Shown: one piece after another, positions 15,835-23,521 of the stretch | How the letters are laid out: each line of letters starts with the position of its first letter | How positions within the stretch are numbered: position 1 is the stretch's first letter | From: Thermogemmatispora sp. | GTDB lineage: Bacteria > Chloroflexota > Ktedonobacteria > Ktedonobacterales > Ktedonobacteraceae | NCBI RefSeq assembly: GCF_019683635.1 | Contig: NZ_JADGIA010000029.1 | Span: 1 to 34,624 of the forward strand | Length of the DNA stretch: 34,624 bases | Direction of reading: 5' to 3' | The notes under the pieces: model-generated | Databases searched by the model: none | What the model was told of the DNA's origin: nothing | The model's input: the letters and a program-made list of their open reading frames with translations, nothing else | Translations under genes and position numbers: made by a program

Positions 15835-16773
15835 ATGCTTATCCGCCGGCTATCGACCAGCTCGCTTCTCGCCGCTCTGCTCGGCCTGACGCTTCTGCTC
15901 AGTGCCTGCGGAGGTGCCAGCAGCAGCGGCAGCAATAGCAGCACGATCACAGCTGGACAGGTTTTGCAGAAAGCTATTGCAAGCATGCAGAAGTTGAAGA
16001 CAGTGCATATGGACTTTTCTGTAACGGAAAACCTCCAGATGCAGAGCCAGGGAACGGCCACGCCAACCAGCCAGAGTAGCGCCCTGCCCAGTAACCTGGC
16101 CCTGTCACTGCAAGGCAGTGGCGATGAGATCTTTCCAGATCAGACCTCGTCTCAGATGAAGCTAAGCATACCCGGCGTCGGCACGAACCTGCAGTTGAAC
16201 GAGATCGTTAAAGATGGGAAGGTCTACATCCAGAACAAGCAGGGCCAGTGGTATGTTCTGGACCAAAGCAGCCTGACCGGCACGAGCAGCTTTCTGGAAG
16301 CGGCCAACAGCGATCAGTACAGCCGTCTGCTCACACTCGCGCAGAAAGCTCAGCTGACCGACCACGGAGACCAGAGCCTCCACGGCCAGAGCTTGCGGCA
16401 CATCAGCGTTACCTTCGGCAAGGATGCCCTCAAAGACCTGCTCAACTCCTTCGAACAGCTGCCCAGCAGCCTCAGCCAGAGCAACCTGCAGCAGATCGAG
16501 CAGGCCACGACCTTGCAACAGGCGGGGCTGGAACTCTGGATCGATGAACAGAACTTCTACGTCCACGAACTGGGGATCACGCTGAAGATGGACCTCGACC
16601 TGAACAAGCTGTTGCAGACCACCCCGACCACCAGCGGCTCCAGCCTCAGCGGCGTTTTCTCGACCCAGACCGCTGCCACCGTGGACTACAGCAAGTTCAA
16701 CCAGCCCGTCACCATTAACGCGCCAGCCAACGCCACGCCCACCGACAATCCCTTGACCATCTTCCAGCAGTAG
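15835..16773 (+). CDS. Secreted lipoprotein, paralogue of the preceding gene
   Basis: The 312-residue protein has a basic start (MLIRRL), a hydrophobic core and the lipobox LSAC with C25, followed by GGASSSGSNSS. The mature domain repeats the motifs of its neighbour: AIASMQKLKTVHMDFSV, KVYIQNKQGQWYVLD, LWIDEQNFYVHELGITLKM and NQPVTINAPANATP. A ligand-binding or surface role is likely, perhaps for a lipid or other hydrophobic ligand as in LppX/LprG-type lipoproteins, but this is inference. The ATG has AAAGGAG at good spacing. It is the last plus-strand gene before a bidirectional terminator and is separated from its paralogue by 285 bases. Confidence 0.82.
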   Translation: MLIRRLSTSSLLAALLGLTLLLSACGGASSSGSNSSTITAGQVLQKAIASMQKLKTVHMDFSVTENLQMQSQGTATPTSQSSALPSNLALSLQGSGDEIFPDQTSSQMKLSIPGVGTNLQLNEIVKDGKVYIQNKQGQWYVLDQSSLTGTSSFLEAANSDQYSRLLTLAQKAQLTDHGDQSLHGQSLRHISVTFGKDALKDLLNSFEQLPSSLSQSNLQQIEQATTLQQAGLELWIDEQNFYVHELGITLKMDLDLNKLLQTTPTTSGSSLSGVFSTQTAATVDYSKFNQPVTINAPANATPTDNPLTIFQQ

Positions 16774-16812
16774 CAACAGCCAGACCAGCGAGCCAGCCCT
16801 TCTTGAAAAGAA

Positions 16813-16848
16813 CGAGGGCAGACCTGGCATCAACCAGGTTTGCCCTCG
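16813..16848. terminator. Bidirectional hairpin terminator
   Basis: A 15-bp stem (arms 16813-16827 and 16834-16848, one G-U pair in RNA) closes a six-base loop. It sits between the stops of the second lipoprotein (plus) and the SPFH gene (minus). On the minus strand the T-rich GTTCTTTTC follows it, so termination of the SPFH transcript is best supported. Confidence 0.7.
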
Positions 16849-16947
16849 CGCTATCTCACCCAGCCGTCGCTTCCGCGCCTGGTGTCCTCGCCATCCCTCT
16901 TTGCTGCCGCAGCATGGAGGGAGAGAGTGAGGCCCTGACTGACGCGG

Positions 16948-18462
16948 TTACTCGCGACCTGGACGCTCCAGCTCAGTCTGATCGGCATATTGCGGCGCAT
17001 AGGCCCGCATCCGCTGCCGCTGCTCGCGAATCAGCTCGGCCCGCTGGCGCAGCGCTCGCGCCGCCCGCGCGGCATCAAAGCTGACCAGGCGGCTTAGCTC
17101 AGGATCGTTCGCCACCGTCTCAAAGCGCGCTGCAATCGAGGCAATCGTCTCAGGATCGGTAATGCGCCCCTCACGGACCGCATTATAGGTGTTGGCCAGG
17201 ATCTCCTCTTTCAACGTCTTGGGAGAGAGCGATGCCGCAGCAGCATGGCCCGACTCAGAGGCTTTTCCCAGGCCGGGGCTGGGATCAGCCGGGTGAGCCG
17301 CAGCTGCCAGGCCGGCACCAGCGTCGGCCCCGGCCCTGGATGAGCCCGAGCCGTCCAGCCTTTCAGCTCCGCCGGCCTTCACTGTCTCCATCGCGTCTGT
17401 ATCGGGCGGCAGCGAGCCGCGCGGCGTTACCGCTACATCATGAATATGCACCCAGTGGATCTGCACCCCCCAGATCGCCACCTGATCCTGCATACGCTCA
17501 GCCAGCTCGCTGTTGATCACCTCCCAGCTGCTAGCTCCCTCCTCGTAAGGCGAGGCCCCGTAGACCGGCGAGCGACGCGCCAGGAAATAACCCACACTGA
17601 AGGTCGAAACCACCGCCTGGATCGTCGTCAGCAAGAGCTGCTGGAGACTGGCTTCCCAATCATTAACCTCGGTCACCGCCAGATAGGCATCTTCTGGCAG
17701 CAGCTGGTAGCAGATCGTTGCCGAGAGATAGACATCCTCATCGGGGGTCAGATGCACCACCTGGGGCGGACAGGTCCATTGCGTGCGCCGCGTGTTCAGG
17801 CGCTGAGCCACCCGCTCCCAGGGTAGGAGTACATTCGGCCCCGGGAAGAGTGTGCGCCGATACTGTCCAAAAGCGAACACCAGATCGACATAACCCTCGG
17901 GGACAGGATGGAGCAGATAGCGCAGCAGGAGGACCGCGCCCGCGACCATCAGCACCAAGAGGATCAGACTGACCAACGGACCGAAGAGCGCAAAGGAGCC
18001 AGCGACAACGAATAACCCTACACCGCAAGCCAATGCCAGCGACCATAGTACCGCATTATCGGCGGCATAATACAACATGACGCCATGCAGAATCGCAATC
18101 GCCAGCAAGATCAGCGCCGCCGGTAACAGGCCCGCATGCGACAGGTAAGCTTTCCCATGCAGAGCCGCTGGCACCAGGAGCAAGAAAGTCACAGAGCCAA
18201 ATAACAGCGGAAGGAACAGTGGGGAAAACTGCTTGAGTACTAGCCACAGCGTTTCAATGCGCGAGGAAGGATAGCCATCATCGGCTAGCCCTTCGGTGTC
18301 TGCCTCTGTCTCAGGCAGAGCGGAAACGGATGTTGAGGCATCAGGGGCAAGTGGACCCTGGCGGGCGGCGGAAGCCGCCTGCGGTTCCTGGGCCGGGGCT
18401 GTCCAAACGGCGCTTGCCACGGGATCATCAGCCTGGCCCGGGTCCATCCATTGTGAAGACAT
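16948..18462 (-). CDS. Membrane-anchored SPFH/band 7 domain protein
   Basis: The 504-residue protein starts with about 70 acidic, Pro/Ala-rich residues likely to be disordered. Four hydrophobic spans follow at about 80-101, 109-132, 136-158 and 161-184, then an SPFH-type domain starting at PVPEGYVDLVFAFGQ with FPGPNVLLPWERV and DVYLSATICYQL. The part after the domain is charged and helical (MRAYAPQYADQTELERPG at the end). SPFH proteins form oligomers that organise membrane regions and often work with proteases; which one here is unknown. The ATG at 18462 has GAGGGAGG upstream. RicT lies 33 bases upstream on the same strand, so cotranscription is likely. Most SPFH proteins have one anchor, so four spans are unusual. 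Confidence 0.75.
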   Translation of the reverse strand: MSSQWMDPGQADDPVASAVWTAPAQEPQAASAARQGPLAPDASTSVSALPETEADTEGLADDGYPSSRIETLWLVLKQFSPLFLPLLFGSVTFLLLVPAALHGKAYLSHAGLLPAALILLAIAILHGVMLYYAADNAVLWSLALACGVGLFVVAGSFALFGPLVSLILLVLMVAGAVLLLRYLLHPVPEGYVDLVFAFGQYRRTLFPGPNVLLPWERVAQRLNTRRTQWTCPPQVVHLTPDEDVYLSATICYQLLPEDAYLAVTEVNDWEASLQQLLLTTIQAVVSTFSVGYFLARRSPVYGASPYEEGASSWEVINSELAERMQDQVAIWGVQIHWVHIHDVAVTPRGSLPPDTDAMETVKAGGAERLDGSGSSRAGADAGAGLAAAAHPADPSPGLGKASESGHAAAASLSPKTLKEEILANTYNAVREGRITDPETIASIAARFETVANDPELSRLVSFDAARAARALRQRAELIREQRQRMRAYAPQYADQTELERPGRE

Positions 18463-18495
18463 AGACGCGCCTCCCTCTCTCAGCACCTGAAGAAG

Positions 18496-19548
18496 TTAAT
18501 CCGCCCGTTGCTGATTGGTAGTTGTATTGCTGGTGCTGCAGCCCGACCTGCACCCACCCTGGGAGCCGCAGCGCGGACAAGGGCCAGCGCCCGAGCTACC
18601 ACAGCTACAGCCGGCACGAGCGCTGGAAGCCGCAGGCTCCTCCTGACGGTGGGGATTCAGTCGGCAGGTCTGGCAACAACCGCCACCTACGGATGAGGCA
18701 CGCCCTGAACCTGGGCCGGGGTCTGGCTCTTGCTGCTGGGGAACAGGAATCTGGATCGTTGCCCCGCTCTCCAGCATGACCTCGACCGTTTCCTTGGGCA
18801 CATTGATCGAAACCACCTTGCCGGGTCCGCTGGGCGTCTCCAGGATTGTCCCGATCTGCGGCATACGCTTCTTGGCCTGAATATAGTTCTCATTCTCGTA
18901 GGACAGGCAACAGAGCAAACGGCCACAGACTCCCGAAATCTTGGCCGGATTAAGGGGCAGCCCCTGCTCCTTGGCCATCTTGATCGAGATGATGCCGAAA
19001 TCACTGATCCAGGAGCTGCAGCAGAGCGTCTTGCCGCAGGGACCAACGCCGCCCTGAAGCTTGGCCTGATCGCGCGCACCGATCTGACGCAGTTCGATGC
19101 GCGTGCGAAAGGTAGCTGCCAGATCGCGTACCAGGGCACGAAAGTCGACGCGCTCATCCGAGGTAAAATAGAACGTCAAACGGCTCCCATCAAAAGTATA
19201 CTCCGCCTCCACCAATTTCATAGGAAGCTTGTGCTGAGCGATACGCTGCGCACAGCGGACCAGCGCCTCCTTCTCCTTACTCTTGTAGGAGAGCATCATG
19301 CGCAGCTCTTCCTCGGTTGCCAGGCGGAGCACAGGTTTCAGGGGGTCGCTCAGCTCGCTTTCTGCCACCTTTTTTGCGGGGATCACTACGCGGCCCGCCT
19401 CCACCCCACGCACCGTCTCGACGATCACATATTGGCCTGTGCGATAGGTTTGTCCCTGGGGATCGAAATAATAAATGCGCCCGGCGGGACGGAACCGGAT
19501 ACCGACAACCGTCACAACGTTCTCAGTAGCAGAAACTGTCGGCTGCAT
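18496..19548 (-). CDS. ricT: PSP1 domain protein RicT (YaaT family) with a cysteine-rich tail
   Basis: RicT is part of the RicA-RicF-RicT (YmcA-YlbF-YaaT) complex that in Bacillus binds iron-sulfur clusters and guides RNase Y mRNA processing. The PSP1 core (about 1-270) has GRIYYFDP, YTFDGSRLTFYFTSDERVDF and the conserved cysteine clusters GPCGKTLCC (171-177) and GVCGRLLCCLSYENE (208-214). After residue 275 comes an extra 75-residue tail with nine cysteines (CCQTC, CSC, CPRC, two more) in a Gly/Ser/Arg-rich context, which ordinary RicT proteins do not have as far as I recall. The ATG at 19548 has a GGGAG very close upstream. RicA and RicF are not in the window. It probably heads an operon with the SPFH gene. 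Confidence 0.88.
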   Translation of the reverse strand: MQPTVSATENVVTVVGIRFRPAGRIYYFDPQGQTYRTGQYVIVETVRGVEAGRVVIPAKKVAESELSDPLKPVLRLATEEELRMMLSYKSKEKEALVRCAQRIAQHKLPMKLVEAEYTFDGSRLTFYFTSDERVDFRALVRDLAATFRTRIELRQIGARDQAKLQGGVGPCGKTLCCSSWISDFGIISIKMAKEQGLPLNPAKISGVCGRLLCCLSYENENYIQAKKRMPQIGTILETPSGPGKVVSINVPKETVEVMLESGATIQIPVPQQQEPDPGPGSGRASSVGGGCCQTCRLNPHRQEEPAASSARAGCSCGSSGAGPCPRCGSQGGCRSGCSTSNTTTNQQRAD

Positions 19549-19916
19549 CGCTCCCGTCTGATGCCCTTCTTCTCTTTCCTTTATCTCGGCTGCTTCTGCT
19601 TCTCTCCCTCTCGCTCTCGCCTTGCCGACGCGCCTCGCCCGGCGCCCTGGCCCCGGAGAGAGGTGGCGGACGGGACAAACAGCTGGCTCTCCCTAAACCG
19701 ACGCGACCTCACGGGACGCGCAACGAGGACAACCCAGAGGGAAAGGGGACGGCGGCAATGCCGCCCCCAACTAGAGCCTTCTCTGTTCGCTCTGCTCTCG
19801 TACTTCTTCCACCAGCTCGCTCGCTTGCCGCTCCCTACAGGCAGCGCAAAGCCAGCCCGAGTGGCGCCAGCTTGCAGATCAGCCCAGCCAGCAAGCGGCT
19901 CGACCGGTAGACCAGG
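19549..19916. other. Intergenic stretch between ANTAR regulator and ricT
   Basis: About 370 bases on the transcribed side of two minus-strand genes. It contains the hairpin at 19751-19765 and a pyrimidine-rich segment around 19560-19620. No gene and no clear ricT promoter were identified. Confidence 0.45.
19751..19765 (-). terminator. Candidate terminator hairpin after the ANTAR gene
   Basis: GGCGGC, loop AAT, GCCGCC, extended by flanking G and C runs, lies about 150 bases after the ANTAR stop on the minus strand. Only a short T-containing stretch (CCCCTTTCCC) follows, so strength is uncertain. Confidence 0.4.
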
Positions 19917-20498
19917 CTACATCTCGTTGATTTCGTTCGTCAGCAGGATGGCCTCCGCCACCTCGCGCATCGACTTGCGATTGTTCATGCTGGCCTTCTG
20001 GATCTTACGGAAAGCCTCCGGCTCAGACAGGCCATAGCGCTGCATCAGCAGCCCCTTGGCCCGCTCCACCACCTTGCGCGTCTCCAGCTGCTCGCTCAGC
20101 TCCTTCGCCTTCCCCTCCATCGCGCGGAACTCGTTGTAGCGGGCGAGTGCCACCTCGATGGCCGGGGCCACCTCGCTCTCGCGCAGTGGCTTCACGATAT
20201 AATTCACGACACCAGCCTGCTTCGCACGCTCGACCAGCGGTTGATCGCCAAAGGCGGTCAGCAGCAGCACCGGCGCGATGCGTTCCTGCGTCAGAATCTC
20301 GGCGGCAGCGATGCCGTCCATATCGGGCATGCGAATATCCATGATCACCAGGTCCGGGCGCAATTCGCGAGCCAGGTTCACAGCGCTCTGCCCGTCACCG
20401 GCCTCACCAATGACCAGGTAGCCCTGCTTGGTGAGGACATCTTTCAGGTCCATGCGTTGAATGGGTTCATCATCGGCAATGATCACACGTGTTGGCAT
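19917..20498 (-). CDS. ANTAR-domain response regulator (AmiR/NasT family)
   Basis: The 193-residue protein has an N-terminal receiver domain: DD at 9-10, phosphoacceptor D54 in LVIMDIRMPDMDG, Thr in LLLTAFG, Lys in YIVKPL. A coiled linker and a C-terminal ANTAR RNA-binding domain follow (LETRKVVERAKGLLMQRYG, then PEAFRKIQKASMNNRKSMREVAEAIL). ANTAR regulators bind paired hairpins in mRNA leaders and prevent termination. The cognate kinase is not nearby. The start at 20498 (MPTRVIIADDEP) has AGGA seven bases upstream; a longer in-frame start at 20525 has no better site. Its leader of about 130 bases contains a hairpin and a very short open frame. The RNA targets are unknown. Confidence 0.92.
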   Translation of the reverse strand: MPTRVIIADDEPIQRMDLKDVLTKQGYLVIGEAGDGQSAVNLARELRPDLVIMDIRMPDMDGIAAAEILTQERIAPVLLLTAFGDQPLVERAKQAGVVNYIVKPLRESEVAPAIEVALARYNEFRAMEGKAKELSEQLETRKVVERAKGLLMQRYGLSEPEAFRKIQKASMNNRKSMREVAEAILLTNEINEM

Positions 20499-20521
20499 GC
20501 TCGTATCCTGTCGGTATGACT

Positions 20522-20557
20522 TCAAACAAACCAGACTTGCAACTTCTCAAACGACAT
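20522..20557 (-). CDS. Possible 11-residue upstream open frame in the ANTAR leader
   Basis: Between the inferred transcription start (about 20628) and the ANTAR ATG an ATG-to-TGA frame encodes MSFEKLQVWFV. AGG lies about eight bases before the ATG. It ends 23 bases before the ANTAR start. It might be a leader peptide but could be chance; there is no terminator between it and the gene. Confidence 0.25.
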   Translation of the reverse strand: MSFEKLQVWFV

Positions 20558-20634
20558 AATTCGACCTGGCCGCTAGCACAGACGCAATGACCGTCTCCCG
20601 GTCTTTGCCCCGTGCTCTCTGGCTTGTAACAAAG

Positions 20635-20643
20635 AGTATACCA
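20635..20643 (-). promoter_or_regulatory. Extended -10 promoter for the ANTAR gene
   Basis: The minus strand reads TGGTATACT, a TATACT -10 with a TG-n extension. The -35 region has no good match. Predicted initiation near 20628 gives a leader of about 130 bases. Confidence 0.45.
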
Positions 20644-20899
20644 CAGGTGTTTGATAAGAGTCGAGATAGAGTTTTCTGCCAGTTCTTTGCACTCCCAGTC
20701 TTGCCGCGAACCTCTCCCCACTCGCTCACCCGGCTCTGTCCCCCCCTGCCACGCCGGCTCATGCCTCATAAAAAAAGGGCGCCTCATCGCACCCCTATGC
20801 TCTGCAGCTCCTGCCACAGGCCGCCGTTCGAGGCGGGCGGTCTTGCTCCTTCTTCTCCCCTCCTTGCCTGCGCTGGCGGCGTCGCCATCGGAGGTGGAG

Positions 20900-20919
20900 G
20901 CTGCCGGGTACCCGGCAGC
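20900..20919 (-). terminator. Perfect 20-base palindrome after DAHP synthase
   Basis: A perfect 20-base palindrome (stem of 8, loop GTAC) lies 12 bases after the DAHP synthase stop on the minus strand. It is placed as a terminator, but no T-run follows. Confidence 0.5.
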
Positions 20920-20931
20920 TCGCACTGGCTG

Positions 20932-22005
20932 TCAGGCCACCTGCGATAGCCTGTCGGCGTCCTGCATGATCTGGACCATCAGACGCGCTTCATAGACGAT
21001 CGTGCGCAGCTCAGCCGGCGTGATGGACTGGCGACCGTCGCAGAGGGCGCTGTTCGGATCGGGATGGACCTCCAGGATCAGGCCCTCGGCGCCCGCGGCG
21101 ATGCCCGCACGGGCCATCGTGGGCACCAGTTCGCGCCGCCCGGTGGCATGGCTGGGATCGACGATCACTGGCAGGTGAGTTAGCTCGTGTAGCAGCGGGA
21201 CACAGGCGAGGTCGAGCAGGTTGCGGGTCTGCGGGTCAAAGCTACGCACGCCGCGCTCGCAGAGGATGACGTTGGGATTGCCAGCAGCGACAATGTATTC
21301 GGCGGCTAGCAGCCATTCATCAATGGTGGCGGAGAGGCCACGCTTGAGCATCACTGCTTTTCCTCGCCCCCGTCGGCCCACGGCCTGCAACAAGGGGAAG
21401 TTCTGCATGTTGCGGGCCCCGATCTGCAGGATGTCGGCATAGTCCGCCACGACCTCCACCATCTCCGGCTCCATGACCTCAGTAATCACTGGCAAGCCTG
21501 TCTCCTGACGGGCTTCGGCCAGCAGACGCAAGCCCTCGATGCCGAGCCCCTGGAACTGATAGGGCGAGGTACGCGGTTTGAAGGCCCCGCCGCGCAGAAC
21601 CGTCGCGCCGGCTTCCTTGACGGCCCGCGCCGTCTCCAGGAGCTGCTCGCGGCTCTCGACGGCGCAGGGCCCGGCCATGATGACCGGCATGGCCTGCTCC
21701 CCACCGATAATGACGGGATCACAGTGGCGGGCATCTCCTACGACGATGCGGCTGGGGCTGGCTTTGAAGTGACGGCTGACGAGCTGGTAGGGAGTGGTGG
21801 GGGTAAGGATCTGGGCGACAGCGGGTTGGTGGCGGATGGCATCCAGGGCCTGGGTATCGAGGGCAGCCTGATCGATAGCAATGACCTCGCTCTCCCCGAT
21901 ACAGGTGGTGGCAACAGGTCGCCGATGACCGGCTACCCGCTCTACAAGCGCCAATAAGGCGGCGCGTTCATCCTGGTTGGCCTGTGCATCAATGACGATG
22001 ATCAT
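20932..22005 (-). CDS. aroF: 3-deoxy-7-phosphoheptulonate (DAHP) synthase with N-terminal regulatory domain
   Basis: The enzyme condenses phosphoenolpyruvate and erythrose 4-phosphate, the first step toward Phe, Tyr and Trp. The 357-residue protein has an N-terminal ferredoxin-like domain ([18 protein letters not shown], about 1-70), as in the Thermotoga-type enzyme where it mediates feedback inhibition. The catalytic barrel follows: [81 protein letters not shown] and [14 protein letters not shown]. Metal ligands Cys, His, Glu and Asp are in place. The ATG at 22005 is preceded by AAAGGAAC about 11 bases away. The 460-base leader carries an aromatic-rich leader peptide and a terminator 75 bases before the ATG, so expression is probably attenuated by aromatic amino acids. 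It is monocistronic in the window. Confidence 0.95.
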   Translation of the reverse strand: MIIVIDAQANQDERAALLALVERVAGHRRPVATTCIGESEVIAIDQAALDTQALDAIRHQPAVAQILTPTTPYQLVSRHFKASPSRIVVGDARHCDPVIIGGEQAMPVIMAGPCAVESREQLLETARAVKEAGATVLRGGAFKPRTSPYQFQGLGIEGLRLLAEARQETGLPVITEVMEPEMVEVVADYADILQIGARNMQNFPLLQAVGRRGRGKAVMLKRGLSATIDEWLLAAEYIVAAGNPNVILCERGVRSFDPQTRNLLDLACVPLLHELTHLPVIVDPSHATGRRELVPTMARAGIAAGAEGLILEVHPDPNSALCDGRQSITPAELRTIVYEARLMVQIMQDADRLSQVA

Positions 22006-22070
22006 ACAGCTGTCCGTTCCTTTCTCCTGAACTCCTGACTGCATGCTCCCAGACAGGGCAAGATTCCAGG

Positions 22071-22104
22071 GAAATAAAAAAGCAGAGGTTTTTCGCCTCT
22101 GCTT
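22071..22104 (-). terminator. Intrinsic terminator in the DAHP synthase leader (attenuator)
   Basis: On the minus strand AAGCAGAGG (22104-22096), a seven-base A-rich loop and CCTCTGCTT (22088-22080) form a perfect 9-bp stem directly followed by TTTTATTTC. It lies between the leader peptide and the DAHP synthase start, with no intact gene upstream that it would need to terminate other than the leader itself. Confidence 0.85.
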
Positions 22105-22105
22105 A

Positions 22106-22183
22106 CTCCAGCATGCTGGGGATCTGCACGGATTAGGTGGTTCTGCTCAGCTCAGCCTGAAGCGGCCCACCAGCATGCTGGAG
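22106..22183 (-). promoter_or_regulatory. Pair of complementary 14-base segments in the leader RNA
   Basis: Segment 1 (22170-22183) overlaps the Pro-Ala-Cys-Trp codons of the leader peptide; segment 2 (22106-22119) lies just before the terminator stem. They are perfect inverted copies of one another and each contains the 12-base palindrome CCAGCATGCTGG, so each can fold on itself or pair with the other. This provides the mutually exclusive pairing expected in an attenuator. GCAGAGGCG of the terminator 5' arm also recurs in the leader at about 22248-22256. I could not fix which pairing is the antiterminator. Confidence 0.6.
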
Positions 22184-22301
22184 GGCTAAAGTAAAAGTAA
22201 TAATAAAAAGCACAGGCAACCATAGCGCGCTGGCTCTGCCAGAAGCGCGCCTCTGCAGACTGCTGAAGTTGCAGTTGTGGTTGCCAGGGCTTGCTGAGCA
22301 T
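22152..22301 (-). CDS. Aromatic-rich leader peptide for DAHP synthase attenuation
   Basis: A short open frame in the DAHP synthase leader encodes a 49-residue peptide if started at the ATG at 22301, which has AGAAGGA 11 bases upstream, or 23 residues from the in-frame ATG at 22223, which lacks a site. Near the C-terminus it reads AFYYYFYFSPPACWWAASG: seven consecutive Phe/Tyr codons and two Trp codons. Such runs of regulatory codons mark leader peptides whose translation speed reports charged tRNA supply. Stop TGA at 22152-22154 lies 48 bases before the terminator stem. The frame remains open upstream to 22550, but the promoter at 22471-22499 lies inside that longer frame, so the long version is not expected to be made. 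Confidence 0.75.
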   Translation of the reverse strand: MLSKPWQPQLQLQQSAEARFWQSQRAMVACAFYYYFYFSPPACWWAASG

Positions 22302-22470
22302 CAGATCGTCTATCCTTCTTCTGCTTCTTGCTTTGCTGCCACGCCGCGCGCCTGACGACGCGCTCACGTGCCGTGCAGAGCTTGCGTTTGTGGCGCACTC
22401 GCGCGCCACTTCCTGAGAATCAGGCTGAGGGCGGATTTCCGCCGCCACTCGAATAGTCTTCTGTAGGAGA

Positions 22471-22499
22471 AGTATAGGCACAATTAGCCCGGCTGTCAA
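22471..22499 (-). promoter_or_regulatory. Near-consensus promoter for the DAHP synthase leader
   Basis: On the minus strand a perfect -35 TTGACA (22494-22499) and TATACT (22471-22476) are spaced by 17 bases, the strongest promoter in the window. Initiation near 22464 starts a leader of about 460 bases. The early leader also contains a perfect 7-bp hairpin at 22390-22409 (GTGGCGC and GCGCCAC). Confidence 0.8.
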
Positions 22500-22567
22500 G
22501 GCCAGTGCCCAAAGGTCCGACCAGGCCAGAGGCCAACGATCCTCAGCCACGACGAACGCGGTCAGGG

Positions 22568-23521
22568 CTAGCGCTTGCGCGCACGCCGGCGCAGGTAACG
22601 TCGCAGATCACGATAGTCTTCGTAGAGATGATCGTGCTCGCCTTTGCTGGTCTCTTTCCCCTTTGCTCCAGCAGCGGCCTTGCTTCGACTGCTGCTCCCC
22701 TGGGAGGCACTCCTGCGGCTTGCCTCTGCTGTCCGGCCAAAGGAAGGCAACAGGTCGAACTGGTTCAAAACAATCAGCAGGGCAACGAGCAAGACCAGAT
22801 AGATTACAAGAGCATGAGTAATGACTACCGGGAAGCTGCCGATTGAGAATTGGAGCAGTACCTGGTTTAGATGTAAGGCCGGCGTGATATAAGCCAGCGG
22901 TATCTGCAGCAGGGTAGCAGCAAAGATATAGATGAAAAGACCCAGAAAGTGGCGTGATTTCAGGAGCGGGCGATTTGTCTGAGCAGTCGTGTTGCTTGCT
23001 GACTGCCCGCCGCTTCTGGCCGCGGCACCGCGGGCGGCAGTGGCCGTCTCCGACGGAGCCTGCGTTTTTGACATATTCCGAACGACCTTCTGCTGCTGCC
23101 CCTTGGTCGCTGCCTCACCAGCCTTCTTGCTGGCACGCTCTGCGCCGCCAGAGTCGCCTTCGGGGCGCTGTCCCTGGCGCAGACGCAAAGCTCGCCAGAG
23201 GCGCATTTTGCCCGCATCAGTCGGCGATTGCTGGTGCTCCGATTGCCCCTGCTCACTGGCGGTTTGCGAGACCGAGGCGAAAAAGCCGGGCTGGCGTCGG
23301 GCACTGCTCGCGCTAGCTGCGCCTCCCGCTCTGGAGGCGGCAGAGGAAGAAGAAGAAGTCTGCTCCTCTGCCCGGGCTGGTGTCTGCTGCGTCTGCTGAG
23401 TCTCTCCCTCGGCTGGCTGGTCGGACTGCCGGTCAGCGGCGGTAGTGGAGCTGCTGGAGATCACCAGCAGCGGGCGCTGCCGCCGGGGATTAGTCGGGCG
23501 CTGGTCGGCATCACGGGTCAT
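22568..23521 (-). CDS. Membrane protein with long disordered N-terminus, unknown function
   Basis: The 317-residue protein has about 185 residues of Gln/Ser/Thr/Ala/Arg-rich low-complexity sequence, then two hydrophobic spans at about 191-213 (FLGLFIYIFAATLLQIPLA) and 232-254 (VITHALVIYLVLLVALLIVL), and a basic, Ser/Lys-rich tail ending YRDLRRYLRRRARKR. No catalytic or binding domain is seen. Its ATG overlaps the stop of the GlcG-like gene by four bases (ATGA), and GGGAGG lies six bases upstream inside that gene, so the two are translated together. The close coupling suggests the two proteins act together. Function is unknown. Confidence 0.7.
   Translation of the reverse strand: MTRDADQRPTNPRRQRPLLVISSSSTTAADRQSDQPAEGETQQTQQTPARAEEQTSSSSSAASRAGGAASASSARRQPGFFASVSQTASEQGQSEHQQSPTDAGKMRLWRALRLRQGQRPEGDSGGAERASKKAGEAATKGQQQKVVRNMSKTQAPSETATAARGAAARSGGQSASNTTAQTNRPLLKSRHFLGLFIYIFAATLLQIPLAYITPALHLNQVLLQFSIGSFPVVITHALVIYLVLLVALLIVLNQFDLLPSFGRTAEASRRSASQGSSSRSKAAAGAKGKETSKGEHDHLYEDYRDLRRYLRRRARKR

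Noticed and set aside
22152..22550. A 132-codon frame with a membrane-like N-terminus that includes the leader peptide
   Set aside because: The best promoter in the area (22471-22499) lies inside it, so the upstream part would not be transcribed from it. Only the C-terminal part looks selected (aromatic run).
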